Shown here: positions 49,823 to 58,569 of the stretch, piece after piece
Layout of the letters: the number at the start of each line of letters is the position of its first letter
Position numbering within the stretch: position 1 is the first letter of the stretch
Assembly (NCBI RefSeq): GCF_000576635.1
Contig: NZ_AVFL01000029.1
Coordinates: 1-64,000, forward strand
From: Skermanella stibiiresistens SB22
GTDB taxonomy: Bacteria; Pseudomonadota; Alphaproteobacteria; Azospirillales; Azospirillaceae
Length of the DNA: 64,000 nt
Reading direction: 5' to 3'
Made by a program: the position numbers and the translations under genes
The notes under the pieces: model-generated
Database searches by the model: none
Seen by the model: only the letters and a program-made list of their open reading frames with translations
Told to the model about the DNA's origin: nothing

Positions 49823-52787
49823 GACGATCCTCCGGCCTTTCCAGGGCGTCCCGCAGCAGGATGGCGAGATGGACCGCCTGACGCCGCGCCCCATCCTGGA
49901 TCTGGTGCCGGCAGCTGGTGCCGTCGGCGACGATCACGGTATCCGCATCCGCCGCCCGCGCGGCGGGAAGGACACCCAATTCACCCATCCTCATCGAAAC
50001 CTCATAGTGCTCGGCCTGATAGCCGAAGGCTCCGGCCATGCCGCAGCAGGTCGATTGTATGGTCGAGACCTCCAGTCCGGGTATCATTTTCAGCACCCGC
50101 TCGGTCGCGGGCATCGCGCCGAAAGCCTTCTGGTGGCAATGTCCGTGCAGCAGCGCCCGCTTGTGGGGCAGGGCCCTCAGCGGCAATCGCAACCTGCCGG
50201 CCTCGGCCTCCGCCGCCAGGAACTCCTCCAGCAGCAGCGCGCGGCCGGCGAGCGCGGCACTGGCCGGGCCCGGCAAGACCGACTTGAACTCGTCGCGCAT
50301 CGTCAGCAGGCAGGATGGCTCCAGGCCGACGATCGGGGTGCCGCGCTCGACATGGGGTCCGAGCGCGTCGAGCACCCGCCGCTGCTCGATCCGCGCCTCG
50401 TCCACCAGGCCCGCGCTCAGGAAAGTCCGGCCGCAGCAGAGCGGCCGCTCGCCCTTGGGCGGCATGGCGACATGGACCTTGTAGCCGGCCGCCTCCAGCA
50501 CGGCCAGGGCGGCGCGGGCGTTGTCCGCCTCGAACCAGCGGTTGAAGGTGTCGACGAACAGCACGACCTCCGCCACGGACCCATCCGTCGCCCCAGTCTC
50601 CTTTGGCGCCAAATCGCGGAAGGGTTCGGCGTGCCATTTCGGCAAGGGCCGATGGCGGCTGAAGCCGGTCAGCCGCTCGCCCAATCCCGCCAAGGCTGGA
50701 ACCCGGTTGCGCAGGTTCAGCATCCCGCCCAGCCGCGCCGCCATCGGCGCGTAGCGCGGCAGCCACGCGATCAGCCGTTCCCGCAGGGGGATGCCATGGC
50801 GCTTGCGGTAGTGGTGCAGGAACTCGATCTTCATGCGCGAGATGTCGACGCCGGTCGGGCATTCCCGCTTGCAGCCCTTGCAGCCGACGCACAGGTCCAA
50901 CGTCTCGTACATCGGCTGGGACGTGAAGGCGTCGGGTCCCAACTGCCCGGTGATGGCGAGCCGCAGGGTGTTGGCACGCCCGCGCGTGACGTGCTTCTCG
51001 TCCGCCGTGGCGCGGTAGGACGGGCACATGACGCTGGCGTCGGACTTCCGGCAGGCGCCGTTGTTGTTGCACATCTCCACGGCGCCGCTGAAGCCGTTCC
51101 AGTCGGACCAGTCCAGCGCGGTTTCCATCGGCAGCGGCGCGTAGCCGGGCTTGTAGCGGAACAGCCGCCGGTCATCCATCCTCGGCGCGTCGACGATCTT
51201 GCCCGGATTGAACAGGCCGGAGGGGTCAAATGTCGTCTTGACCTCGCGGAACGCCTGGACCACCCGCGAGCCGTACATCGGCTCGTGGAATTCCGACCGG
51301 ACCAGCCCGTCGCCGTGCTCGCCGGAATGCGAGCCTTTGTATTCCCGCACCAGCGCGAAGGTCTCCTCGGCGATGGCCCGCATCTTCCTGACGTCCAGGT
51401 CCAGCTTCAGGTTGAGGACGGGACGGACATGCAGGCAGCCCTCGGACGCGTGGGCGTACCAGGTGCCGCTCGTGCCGTGCTTGTGGAACACCTCGGTCAG
51501 CCGCTCGGTGTAGTCAGCCAGATGCTCGAGCGGGACGGCGCAGTCCTCGATGAAGGACACCGGCTTCCCGGCGGTCTTCATCGACATCATGATGTTGAGG
51601 CCGGCCTTCCGAACCTCCCAGATCGCGGATTGGAAAGCCGGATCGATCGCCTCGACCACGCCGCCGGGCAGGCCCAAATCGTCCATCAGCTCGACCAGCC
51701 GGCGCAGATTGGCCTTCTCGGCATCCAGGTCCTCGCCGGCGAACTCGACGAACAGCAGGGCGTCGGGCTCGCCCCGGACGAACAGGTCCATCGTCGCGCG
51801 GAACATCGGGATGGCGCGGCCCAGGTCGATCATCGCGCGGTCGGCCAGTTCCACCGCCGCCGGGCGCAGCGCCACGATGTGCCGCGCCGATTCCATCGCC
51901 TGCCGGAACGTCGGGAAATGGCAGACGCCCAGCACCTTATGGCGGGGGAGGGGCTGCAGGTCGATCTCGATCCGCTGGAAGAACCCCAGCGTCCCCTCCG
52001 ATCCGACCAGCAGCTTGGCGAGGTTGACCTTCTCCCCGCCCAGCCGCTCGATGTTGTAGCCGCCGACCTTGCGCTGGACGGTCGGGATTCGCGCCGTGAT
52101 CTCGTCGGCCTCGCGCCGGTACAGATCCCGCATGCGCCGCAGCAGGTCCTGATGGCGCGCCGGCAGGTCGTTCCGTTCGGGATCGACCTCGTCGAAATGG
52201 ATGGCGCTGCCGTCGGCGAGCACGGCGTCGATGGCGCGGACGTTGTGGACCATGTTGCCGTAGCGGAGCGACCGGGTGCCGCAGCTGTTGTTGCCGGCCA
52301 TGCCCCCCAACGTGGCCTGCGCGCTGGTGGAGACATCGACCGGGAAGAACAGCCCGTGGCATTTCAGCTTCTTGTTGAGCGTGTCGAGCACGAGGCCGGG
52401 CTGCACGACCGCGGTCCGCGCCTCCGCGTCGAAGGCCACGAGGCCGTTCAGATGCCGGGAGCAATCCATCACCAGCGCCTCGCCGACGGTCTGGCCGCAT
52501 TGCGAGGTGCCGCCGCCTCGCGGCAACACGGGAATGCCCTCATCCGCCGCGATCTGGAGGGCGATCTCGACATCCCGTTCGTCGCGGGGCGCCACCACGC
52601 CGATCGGCTCGATCTGGTAGAACGACGCGTCGGTGGCGTAGCGCCCGCGCGAGAACGCGTCGAACAGCACCTCGCCCTTCAACTCGCGCCGCAGGCGCCC
52701 GGCCAGTTTGCCGTCGCCGATGCGCGAGGAGGCCGGGCGGGCGTTTTCGGGAGGAGCGTCGAGCGGCATGGCGTTTCCCCAAAGCAT
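49812..52787 (-). CDS. FAD/Fe-S 2-hydroxyacid dehydrogenase, YdiJ/GlcD-GlpC fusion
   Basis: 991 residues joining an FAD-linked oxidase (FAD_binding_4 about 50-200 with PRGGGTSQCGQ and MAGNNSCGTRSLRYG; C-terminal oxidase domain about 230-530) to an iron-sulfur half. The latter has CVGCKGCKRECPTGVD (about 627-642) and two CCG motifs (CCGRTF, CCGMAGAFG). YdiJ-type proteins of this size oxidise D-2-hydroxyacids such as D-2-hydroxyglutarate. A second Cys set (CNNNGACRKS...CPSY) replaces the usual first 4Fe-4S motif. ATG 52769 is an alternative start. Confidence 0.9.
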   Translation of the reverse strand: MLWGNAMPLDAPPENARPASSRIGDGKLAGRLRRELKGEVLFDAFSRGRYATDASFYQIEPIGVVAPRDERDVEIALQIAADEGIPVLPRGGGTSQCGQTVGEALVMDCSRHLNGLVAFDAEARTAVVQPGLVLDTLNKKLKCHGLFFPVDVSTSAQATLGGMAGNNSCGTRSLRYGNMVHNVRAIDAVLADGSAIHFDEVDPERNDLPARHQDLLRRMRDLYRREADEITARIPTVQRKVGGYNIERLGGEKVNLAKLLVGSEGTLGFFQRIEIDLQPLPRHKVLGVCHFPTFRQAMESARHIVALRPAAVELADRAMIDLGRAIPMFRATMDLFVRGEPDALLFVEFAGEDLDAEKANLRRLVELMDDLGLPGGVVEAIDPAFQSAIWEVRKAGLNIMMSMKTAGKPVSFIEDCAVPLEHLADYTERLTEVFHKHGTSGTWYAHASEGCLHVRPVLNLKLDLDVRKMRAIAEETFALVREYKGSHSGEHGDGLVRSEFHEPMYGSRVVQAFREVKTTFDPSGLFNPGKIVDAPRMDDRRLFRYKPGYAPLPMETALDWSDWNGFSGAVEMCNNNGACRKSDASVMCPSYRATADEKHVTRGRANTLRLAITGQLGPDAFTSQPMYETLDLCVGCKGCKRECPTGVDISRMKIEFLHHYRKRHGIPLRERLIAWLPRYAPMAARLGGMLNLRNRVPALAGLGERLTGFSRHRPLPKWHAEPFRDLAPKETGATDGSVAEVVLFVDTFNRWFEADNARAALAVLEAAGYKVHVAMPPKGERPLCCGRTFLSAGLVDEARIEQRRVLDALGPHVERGTPIVGLEPSCLLTMRDEFKSVLPGPASAALAGRALLLEEFLAAEAEAGRLRLPLRALPHKRALLHGHCHQKAFGAMPATERVLKMIPGLEVSTIQSTCCGMAGAFGYQAEHYEVSMRMGELGVLPAARAADADTVIVADGTSCRHQIQDGARRQAVHLAILLRDALERPEDRLAS

Positions 52788-52805
52788 TATTCATTCGCTC
52801 CCAGC

Positions 52806-52834
52806 AACATAGCGGTTTGAATGCAAAATGCCAA
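52806..52834 (-). promoter_or_regulatory. Promoter of oxidase operon with embedded operator
   Basis: On the minus strand TTGGCA, 17 bases, TATGTT forms a good sigma-70 promoter 19 bases before the oxidase start. The spacer contains TTTGAATGCAAA (operator copy 1, 52816-52830 with flanks), an inverted repeat TTTG-AATG-CAAA resembling FCD-type GntR sites (TTGnATnCAA). Binding there would block RNA polymerase. Confidence 0.62.
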
Positions 52835-53006
52835 TCGTTCGAACCCGCGCATTCGTGGGGCCCCTACCAATCCAGGTTCAAAACAACCAGGAGAGGCTTA
52901 AAACTAGCTTATAACTTCCGATTTTCAGCAGATTTGGTTCTTTTAATCTCGTGCGGCGGTTCGGATTCATCAGGCCCCTCATCAAACAAGGTTGCCTGAC
53001 CCTAAT

Positions 53007-53021
53007 TTTGAATGCAAAATG
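53007..53021. promoter_or_regulatory. Operator copy 2 upstream of aminotransferase
   Basis: TTTGAATGCAAAATG repeats copy 1 exactly over 15 bases and here sits in TTTTG-AATG-CAAAA. It overlaps the -10-like CAAAAT of a possible promoter (TTGCCT at 52992-52997, 17-base spacer). Identical sites on both divergent promoters suggest shared control by the GntR at 49100-49822. Confidence 0.6.
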
Positions 53022-53092
53022 GCTGTCATGATCCGGATGGGAAACAACAAGCGCTTTCCGGGCTGAAGAACAGACAGGGGAGAAACACCAAG

Positions 53093-54286
53093 ATGGCCCA
53101 TCGCGGCGGACGCCACTTCCTTCAGATTCCGGGCCCGACGAACGTTCCCGACCGCATCCTGCGGGCGATGGACCGGCCGACCATCGACCATCGCGGTCCG
53201 GAATTCCAAAAGCTCGGGCGGGAAGTCCTCGACGGGATCAAGCCGGTCTTCGGCACCACCCAGCCGGTCGTGATATATCCCGCCTCCGGGACCGGCGCGT
53301 GGGAGGCGGCGATCGTCAACACGCTGTCGCCCGGCGACAAGGTGCTGATGTTCGAGACGGGCCATTTCGCGACATTGTGGCGCGGCCTCGCCCAGCGATT
53401 CGGCATCGAGACCGAGTTCGTGCCCGGCGACTGGCGTCACGGCGTCGATGCCGGCGTGGTGGAGGCCAAGCTGCGCGAGGACACGGGCCACGCCATCAAG
53501 GCCGTCATGGTCGTCCACAACGAGACCTCGACCGGCGTCACCACCCGCGTTCCCCTGGTGCGACAGGCGATCGACCGCGCGGGACATCCGGCGCTGCTGC
53601 TGGTCGACACCATCTCGTCGCTGGGATCGATCGACTACCGCCACGACGAGTGGGGTGTCGATGTCACGGTGGCGGGATCCCAGAAGGGTCTGATGCTGCC
53701 ACCGGGCCTGAGCTTCAACGCGGTGTCCGAGAAGGCCATGGCGGCCAGCCGGAACAACCGCATGCCGCGGTCCTACTGGGACTGGCAGGACATGGCGAAG
53801 CCCAACCAGAACGGCTTCTTCCCCTACACCCCCGCCACCAACCTGCTCTATGGCCTGCGCGAGGCGGTCGCCATGCTGATGGAGGAGGGCATGGCCAACG
53901 TGTTCGCGCGGCATGACCGCCACGCGGAGGCGACCCGCCGCGCCGTTCGCGCCTGGGGTCTGGAGATCCTGTGCGCCGAGCCGGCCGAGTATTCCAGCGC
54001 GCTGACCGCCGTGATGGTTCCGGACGGCCACGACGCCGACGAGCTGCGCCGCGTCATCCTGGACCGCTTCGACATGTCGCTGGGCGCCGGTCTGGCCAAG
54101 CTGGCCGGCAAGGTCTTCCGCATCGGCCACCTCGGCGACTTCAACGACCTCTCGCTGGCCGGCACCCTGGCCGGCGTCGAGATGGGACTGAGCGTCGCCG
54201 GCATCCCGCACCGTTCCGGCGGGCTCGACGCCGCGATGCGCTTTCTGGAAGGCAACGGCGGGGAAGCGAAGAAAGCCGCAGAGTGA
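53093..54286 (+). CDS. Serine-glyoxylate aminotransferase family
   Basis: 397 residues, class V PLP aminotransferase of the alanine/serine-glyoxylate type. It starts with the conserved GRHFLQIPGPTNVPDRILRAM, and the PLP-binding Lys lies in GSQKGLMLPPGLSF (about K202). It converts glyoxylate plus serine (or alanine) to glycine plus hydroxypyruvate. The ATG follows GGGGAG. It leads an operon with a TRAP transporter and a CoA transferase, so glyoxylate or a related oxo-acid may arise from the imported compound. Confidence 0.93.
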   Translation: MAHRGGRHFLQIPGPTNVPDRILRAMDRPTIDHRGPEFQKLGREVLDGIKPVFGTTQPVVIYPASGTGAWEAAIVNTLSPGDKVLMFETGHFATLWRGLAQRFGIETEFVPGDWRHGVDAGVVEAKLREDTGHAIKAVMVVHNETSTGVTTRVPLVRQAIDRAGHPALLLVDTISSLGSIDYRHDEWGVDVTVAGSQKGLMLPPGLSFNAVSEKAMAASRNNRMPRSYWDWQDMAKPNQNGFFPYTPATNLLYGLREAVAMLMEEGMANVFARHDRHAEATRRAVRAWGLEILCAEPAEYSSALTAVMVPDGHDADELRRVILDRFDMSLGAGLAKLAGKVFRIGHLGDFNDLSLAGTLAGVEMGLSVAGIPHRSGGLDAAMRFLEGNGGEAKKAAE

Positions 54287-54340
54287 ACCGCGGCACCGCC
54301 GAACATCGTCAAAAAATAGAAACCCTTGGGAGGGAACGAG

Positions 54341-55327
54341 ATGTCCTTTAACCGCAAGTTGCTGGCGTCGGTGCTGTTCGCCGGCTCGCTCTTCGCCAAC
54401 GCCGCCTCGGCGCAGACCGAGATCAAGCTCGGCCATGTCGGCGAGCCCGGATCGCTGCTCGCGCTCTCGGCGGAGGAGTTCGCCCGCCGGGTCAACGAAA
54501 AGGTGGGCGGCCAAGCCAAGATCGTGGTGTTCGGCTCCAGCCAGCTCGGCGGCGATTCCGAACTGCTGAAGAAGCTCAAGCTCGGCACCGTCGATCTGGC
54601 GCTGCCCTCGACCGTCATGTCGTCGGAAGTGCCGCTTTTCGGCTTGTTCGAACTGCCCTATCTGGTCAAGGACCGCGCCCACATGGCCCGCCTCCGCGAC
54701 GAGATCGTCATGCCGGTCATGGCTCCCGCGGCTGAGAAGGACGGCTTCAAGATCCTGGGCGTTTGGGAGAACGGCTTCCGGCAGATCACCAACAGCAAGC
54801 GTCCGATCGAAAAGCCCACCGACCTCCAGGGCATCAAGCTGCGCGTCCCCAGCGGCATCTGGCGCGTGAAGATGTTCCAGTCCTACGGCGCCAATCCCAG
54901 CCCGATGGCCTTCTCCGAAGTGTTCGTGGCGTTGCAGACCGGCGTGATGGACGGGCAGGAAAACCCGCTGGCCCAGATCTACCCGTCGCGCTTCTACGAG
55001 GTGCAGAAATTCCTGTCGATGACCAACCACGTCTACACGCCGGCCTACCTGACCGCCGGCCGGAGCTGGAGGAAGTATGGTCCCGAGATCCAGAAGGCGC
55101 TTACCGAAGCGGCGGTGGAAACCCAGCCCGTCATCTATGAGATCGCCGCCAAGATGGACGAGGACTTCCTGCAAAAGCTGAAGGACGGCGGCATGCAGGT
55201 CAACCAGGTCGATCAGAGTGTCTTCGTGGCCGCCAGCGAGGGCATCTACAAGGACTTCGCCGCCCAGGTGCCGGAAGCCAAGGACTTGATCCAGAAAGCG
55301 CAGGAACTCGCCAAATCCGGTTCCTGA
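54341..55327 (+). CDS. dctP: TRAP transporter substrate-binding protein DctP
   Basis: 328 residues with a Sec signal peptide (about 1-25, ending ANAASAQ) and the DctP fold; the carboxylate-binding Arg lies in IKLRVPSGIWR (about 169) and the ALQTGVMDGQENPL block follows. ATG 54341 follows GGGAGG. It binds an organic acid for the DctQM pair encoded next. Confidence 0.94.
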   Translation: MSFNRKLLASVLFAGSLFANAASAQTEIKLGHVGEPGSLLALSAEEFARRVNEKVGGQAKIVVFGSSQLGGDSELLKKLKLGTVDLALPSTVMSSEVPLFGLFELPYLVKDRAHMARLRDEIVMPVMAPAAEKDGFKILGVWENGFRQITNSKRPIEKPTDLQGIKLRVPSGIWRVKMFQSYGANPSPMAFSEVFVALQTGVMDGQENPLAQIYPSRFYEVQKFLSMTNHVYTPAYLTAGRSWRKYGPEIQKALTEAAVETQPVIYEIAAKMDEDFLQKLKDGGMQVNQVDQSVFVAASEGIYKDFAAQVPEAKDLIQKAQELAKSGS

Positions 55328-55341
55328 CCGCCCGCGGCATC

Positions 55342-55369
55342 GCGGCCGTCCCGTCCTCGGGACGGCCGC
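55342..55369 (+). promoter_or_regulatory. Intercistronic hairpin between dctP and dctQ
   Basis: A perfect 12-bp stem (GCGGCCGTCCCG against its complement) closes a four-base loop TCCT, 14 bases after the dctP stop. It has no T-run. It mirrors the hairpin at 39573-39597 in the other TRAP operon, suggesting a shared way to keep binding-protein mRNA more abundant than permease mRNA. Confidence 0.62.
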
Positions 55370-55403
55370 TCGGCTTCTCCGTCCTCCCCGAAGGAGCGTT
55401 CCC

Positions 55404-56009
55404 TTGTCCATGCTCCCCATGCTGCGCGCCGGCTTCGGTCGCGTGCTCGAGGCCATCGTCGTCTTCCTCGTCGTGGCGCTCACCCTCATCATCATCGCGG
55501 GCTTCGTCTTCCGTAGTTTCGGCAGTTCGCTGGTCTGGTACGACGAGGTCGCGTCGATCGGCCTCGCCTGGCTGACCTATTATGGTTCGGCCCTGGCGGC
55601 CCTGCGCGGCGCCCATATCGGCTTTCCCGGCATCGTCAACGCCATGCCACCGCGCCTGCGGCTGGCGGTGGCCCTGTTCGGCGAGGCCTGCGTCTTCCTG
55701 TTCTTCATCGTCCTGACCTATACCGGGATGGAGGTGCTGATGATCCTGGAAGGCGACACCCTGGTCAGCCTGCCCAGCATCCCGCTCCAGCTCACCCAGT
55801 CCGTGATACCCGTTGGCGCCGTCCTGTTCATGATCGCGGAACTGCTGCGCCTGCCCGACGTCATCAAGTCGGCGCTGGGTGACGGCTTCGTCGATCACGA
55901 GTTGGAGGACGCCCTGCCGGGCATCGAGGCGCCGCCCGTTCATTCCGGCGCCCAGGGCGTCGCCGCCGCGGCTCCCGCTCCAGCGCTCCACGGAGGTTCG
56001 CGCCGATGA
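55404..56009 (+). CDS. dctQ: TRAP transporter small permease DctQ
   Basis: 201 residues with four membrane spans in the first 160 residues and the SLVWYDEVASIGLAWLTYYGSA core of DctQ. A hydrophilic Pro/Ala-rich tail of about 40 residues follows. A TTG start is chosen because AAGGAG lies seven bases upstream; ATG 55410 is the alternative. Its stop overlaps the dctM start (ATGA). Confidence 0.92.
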   Translation: MSMLPMLRAGFGRVLEAIVVFLVVALTLIIIAGFVFRSFGSSLVWYDEVASIGLAWLTYYGSALAALRGAHIGFPGIVNAMPPRLRLAVALFGEACVFLFFIVLTYTGMEVLMILEGDTLVSLPSIPLQLTQSVIPVGAVLFMIAELLRLPDVIKSALGDGFVDHELEDALPGIEAPPVHSGAQGVAAAAPAPALHGGSRR

Positions 56010-57289
56010 CCATCGGTTTCATGCTCAGCGGCCTGTTCGCGCTGGTCCTGCTCAACGTGCCGATCGCGGTGGCGCTTGGCCTGGTCGCCATGACGGCGAT
56101 CGTCCTGACGCAGGGCGTGGACATGCTGCCCAACGTCGCCCTCGTCATGTTCGACGGATCGACCAATTTCCCGCTGCTGGCCATCCCGCTGTTCATCCTG
56201 GCCGGCGCCATCATGAACGCGTCGAGCATCTCGCGCCGGCTGGTGGCCTTCGCCTCGGCATTGTTCGGCTTCGTCCGGGGCGGGTTGTCGATGGTGGTGA
56301 TCGGCGCCTCGATGTTCTTCGCGGAGATCTCCGGCTCCGCCGTGGCCGGCGTCGCGGCGCTCGGCACGATCCTGATCCCGGCGATGCGGGCGCGGGGCTA
56401 TTCCAAGGAGTTCTCGGCGGCCATCTGCTCCTCGGCCTCCAGCCTCGCGATCATCATCCCACCGTCGATCCCGATGATCCTCTACGCCGTCATGGCCGAG
56501 ACGTCGGTGGTCAAGATGTTCGTGGCCGGAATCATTCCGGGGATCCTGGGTGCCGTCGGCTTGGCCCTCACGGCCTACATCATCGCGGTCCGCAAGAACT
56601 TCCCGGTCGAGGAGCGGTTCCAGGTCAGCCGCGTCTGGTCCACCTTCAAGGACGCCGCCTGGGCCTTCCTGCTGCCGGTGATCATCCTCGGCGGCATCTT
56701 CGGCGGCTTCGTGACCGCGACCGAGGGCGCCGGGCTGGCGGTCGCCACGGCGCTGTTCATCAGCCTGTTCATCTACCGCGAACTGAACCTGCGGGAGCTG
56801 CACAAGGCTTGCGTCGACGGCGGCATCCAGACGGCCGTCGTCATGCTGCTGGTCGCGAGTTCCGCCCTGATCGGGACCTTCCTGACCGAGGCGCAGCTTC
56901 CCCAGCAGCTGGCGCGGGGCATCACCTCGCTCACCGACGACAAATACGCGGTGCTGGCCCTGCTGAACGTCGCCTTCCTGATCCTCGGCATGTTCCTGCA
57001 CTCGGCGGCGGCGATCATCCTGGTGGTGCCCATCGTCATGCCGCTGATCCACCAGCTCGGCATCGATCCGGTGCATTTCGGTCTGGTGGTCACGCTGAAC
57101 CTCGCCATCGGCCAGCAGACCCCGCCGGTCGCCAGCGTCCTGATCGCGGCCTGCTCGATCGCGCGGGCCGATATCTGGGAGACGACCAAGGTCAACCTGG
57201 GCTTCATCGGCGTCCTGCTGGTCGTTCTGATGATCTGCACCTACGTGCCGGCCCTGTCGCTGGCGTTGGTCGATGTATTCTACGGATGA
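56006..57289 (+). CDS. dctM: TRAP transporter large permease DctM
   Basis: 427 residues, multi-pass membrane protein of the DctM family. GSTNFPLLAIPLFILAG (about 50-66), EISGSAVAGVAALGT and the GQQTPPVASVL loop near the end are typical. It drives solute uptake with an ion gradient together with DctQ. Confidence 0.95.
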   Translation: MTIGFMLSGLFALVLLNVPIAVALGLVAMTAIVLTQGVDMLPNVALVMFDGSTNFPLLAIPLFILAGAIMNASSISRRLVAFASALFGFVRGGLSMVVIGASMFFAEISGSAVAGVAALGTILIPAMRARGYSKEFSAAICSSASSLAIIIPPSIPMILYAVMAETSVVKMFVAGIIPGILGAVGLALTAYIIAVRKNFPVEERFQVSRVWSTFKDAAWAFLLPVIILGGIFGGFVTATEGAGLAVATALFISLFIYRELNLRELHKACVDGGIQTAVVMLLVASSALIGTFLTEAQLPQQLARGITSLTDDKYAVLALLNVAFLILGMFLHSAAAIILVVPIVMPLIHQLGIDPVHFGLVVTLNLAIGQQTPPVASVLIAACSIARADIWETTKVNLGFIGVLLVVLMICTYVPALSLALVDVFYG

Positions 57290-57312
57290 TGGTGAACCAG
57301 GGAAAATGACGC

Positions 57313-58542
57313 ATGGTTGAGGAACGCGAGAACGCGGTGGACGAACCCGTGGCCGGGCCACTGGCCGGCATCAAGGTGGTCGAACTGGCCCATATCATGG
57401 CGGGGCCCGTCTGCGGCCTCATGCTGGCCGACATGGGCGCCGACGTCATCAAGGTGGAGAAGGTGCCCGGCGGCGACGACAGCCGCCGCATGCTTCCGCC
57501 CGCGATCGAGGGTGAGTCGGCCGCCTTCATGATGATGAACCGCAACAAGCGCGGCATCGCGCTGGACCTGAAGACGGAGGAGGGCAAGGCGGTGCTCCAC
57601 CGCCTGCTGCGCGACGCCGACGTGGTGATCGAGAACTACCGGCGCGGCACGATGGAGAAGCTGGGCTTCGGCTACGAGGCGATGAAGGCGATCAATCCCG
57701 GCATCATCTATTGCGAGATCTCCGGCTTCGGCCGGACCGGCCCGCTGGCCGACGCCGCCGGCTTCGACCTGATCGCCCAGGGCATGAGCGGCCTGATGAG
57801 CATCACCGGCGAGGGCCATGGCCGTCCGCCGGTCAAGGTCGGGGCGCCGGTGACCGACATCTCCGCCGGCCTGCTGGCCTGCATGGGGGTGATGGCGGCG
57901 CTGGTCGAGCGCGGCAAGACCGGACGGGGGCAGAAGGTCGACACCTCGCTGTTCGAGGCCGGCATCATCCAGACCTATTGGCAATCGGCGATCCGGCTGG
58001 CGACCGGCGTCAGTCCGGGGCCGATGGGTTCCGCCCACCCGCTCAACGCGCCCTATCAGGCGTACCCCACGGCCGATGGCTGGATCAATGTCGGAGCCGC
58101 CAACCAGTCCAACTGGCTGCGCCTGCTCGATGCCATCGAGGCGCCGGAGCTGGCCGAGGACCCGCGCTTCGCCGCCAACCCCGGCCGCATGGGCAACCTG
58201 GATGAGCTGACCGCCGTGCTGAACGCCATCTTCCGGCGGCGCTCGACCGCCGATTGGCTGGCCGTGCTGGAGCGGGCGGGCGTTCCCGCCGGCCCCGTCC
58301 TGACCATCGCCGAGATGCACGACCATCCGCAGACCAGGGCGCGCGACATGGTGGTGACGGTCGAGCACGCCAAGGCCGGCCCGGTCGACACCCTCGGCCT
58401 GCCGATCAAGTTCTCCCGAACGCCGGGCGGCGTCCGCCGGGGGGCCCCGACCTTCGGCCAGGACAGCCGCGCCATCCTGGCGGAACTGGGTTATGGCGAC
58501 GAGGAGATCGAGCGGCTGGCCGGGGCGGGGGCCATCGGCTGA
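57313..58542 (+). CDS. CaiB/BaiF-family CoA transferase
   Basis: 409 residues of the class III CoA-transferase family. The start LAGIKVVELAHIMAGPVCGLMLADMGADVIKVE and the NRNKRGIALDLKTEEGK region are diagnostic; the Asp nucleophile position falls within SGLMSITGEG..RPPVKVGAPVTDISAG (about 160-190). It moves CoA from an acyl-CoA to an acid. Co-transcription with TRAP and aminotransferase genes suggests activation of the imported acid for further breakdown, perhaps by the hydratase at 48324. Confidence 0.93.
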   Translation: MVEERENAVDEPVAGPLAGIKVVELAHIMAGPVCGLMLADMGADVIKVEKVPGGDDSRRMLPPAIEGESAAFMMMNRNKRGIALDLKTEEGKAVLHRLLRDADVVIENYRRGTMEKLGFGYEAMKAINPGIIYCEISGFGRTGPLADAAGFDLIAQGMSGLMSITGEGHGRPPVKVGAPVTDISAGLLACMGVMAALVERGKTGRGQKVDTSLFEAGIIQTYWQSAIRLATGVSPGPMGSAHPLNAPYQAYPTADGWINVGAANQSNWLRLLDAIEAPELAEDPRFAANPGRMGNLDELTAVLNAIFRRRSTADWLAVLERAGVPAGPVLTIAEMHDHPQTRARDMVVTVEHAKAGPVDTLGLPIKFSRTPGGVRRGAPTFGQDSRAILAELGYGDEEIERLAGAGAIG

Positions 58543-58543
58543 T

Positions 58544-58568
58544 CAGCCCACCGGCGCGGCGCCGGCTG
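58544..58568. terminator. Hairpin between convergent genes
   Basis: CAGCC at 58544-58548 pairs with GGCTG at 58564-58568, and inner CCGGC/GCCGG adds a second stem, in the 27-base gap between the CoA transferase and glycosyltransferase stops. There is no T-run, so termination is only a possibility. Confidence 0.35.
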
Positions 58569-58569
58569 T

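Larger units (their letters stand above)
52788..53092. other. Divergent regulatory region
   Basis: This 305-base gap lies between the oxidase and the aminotransferase gene. Two direct copies of a 15-base operator-like sequence lie near its ends, each inside a promoter-like pair. The middle is AT-richer than its surroundings, with no coding look. Confidence 0.6.
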
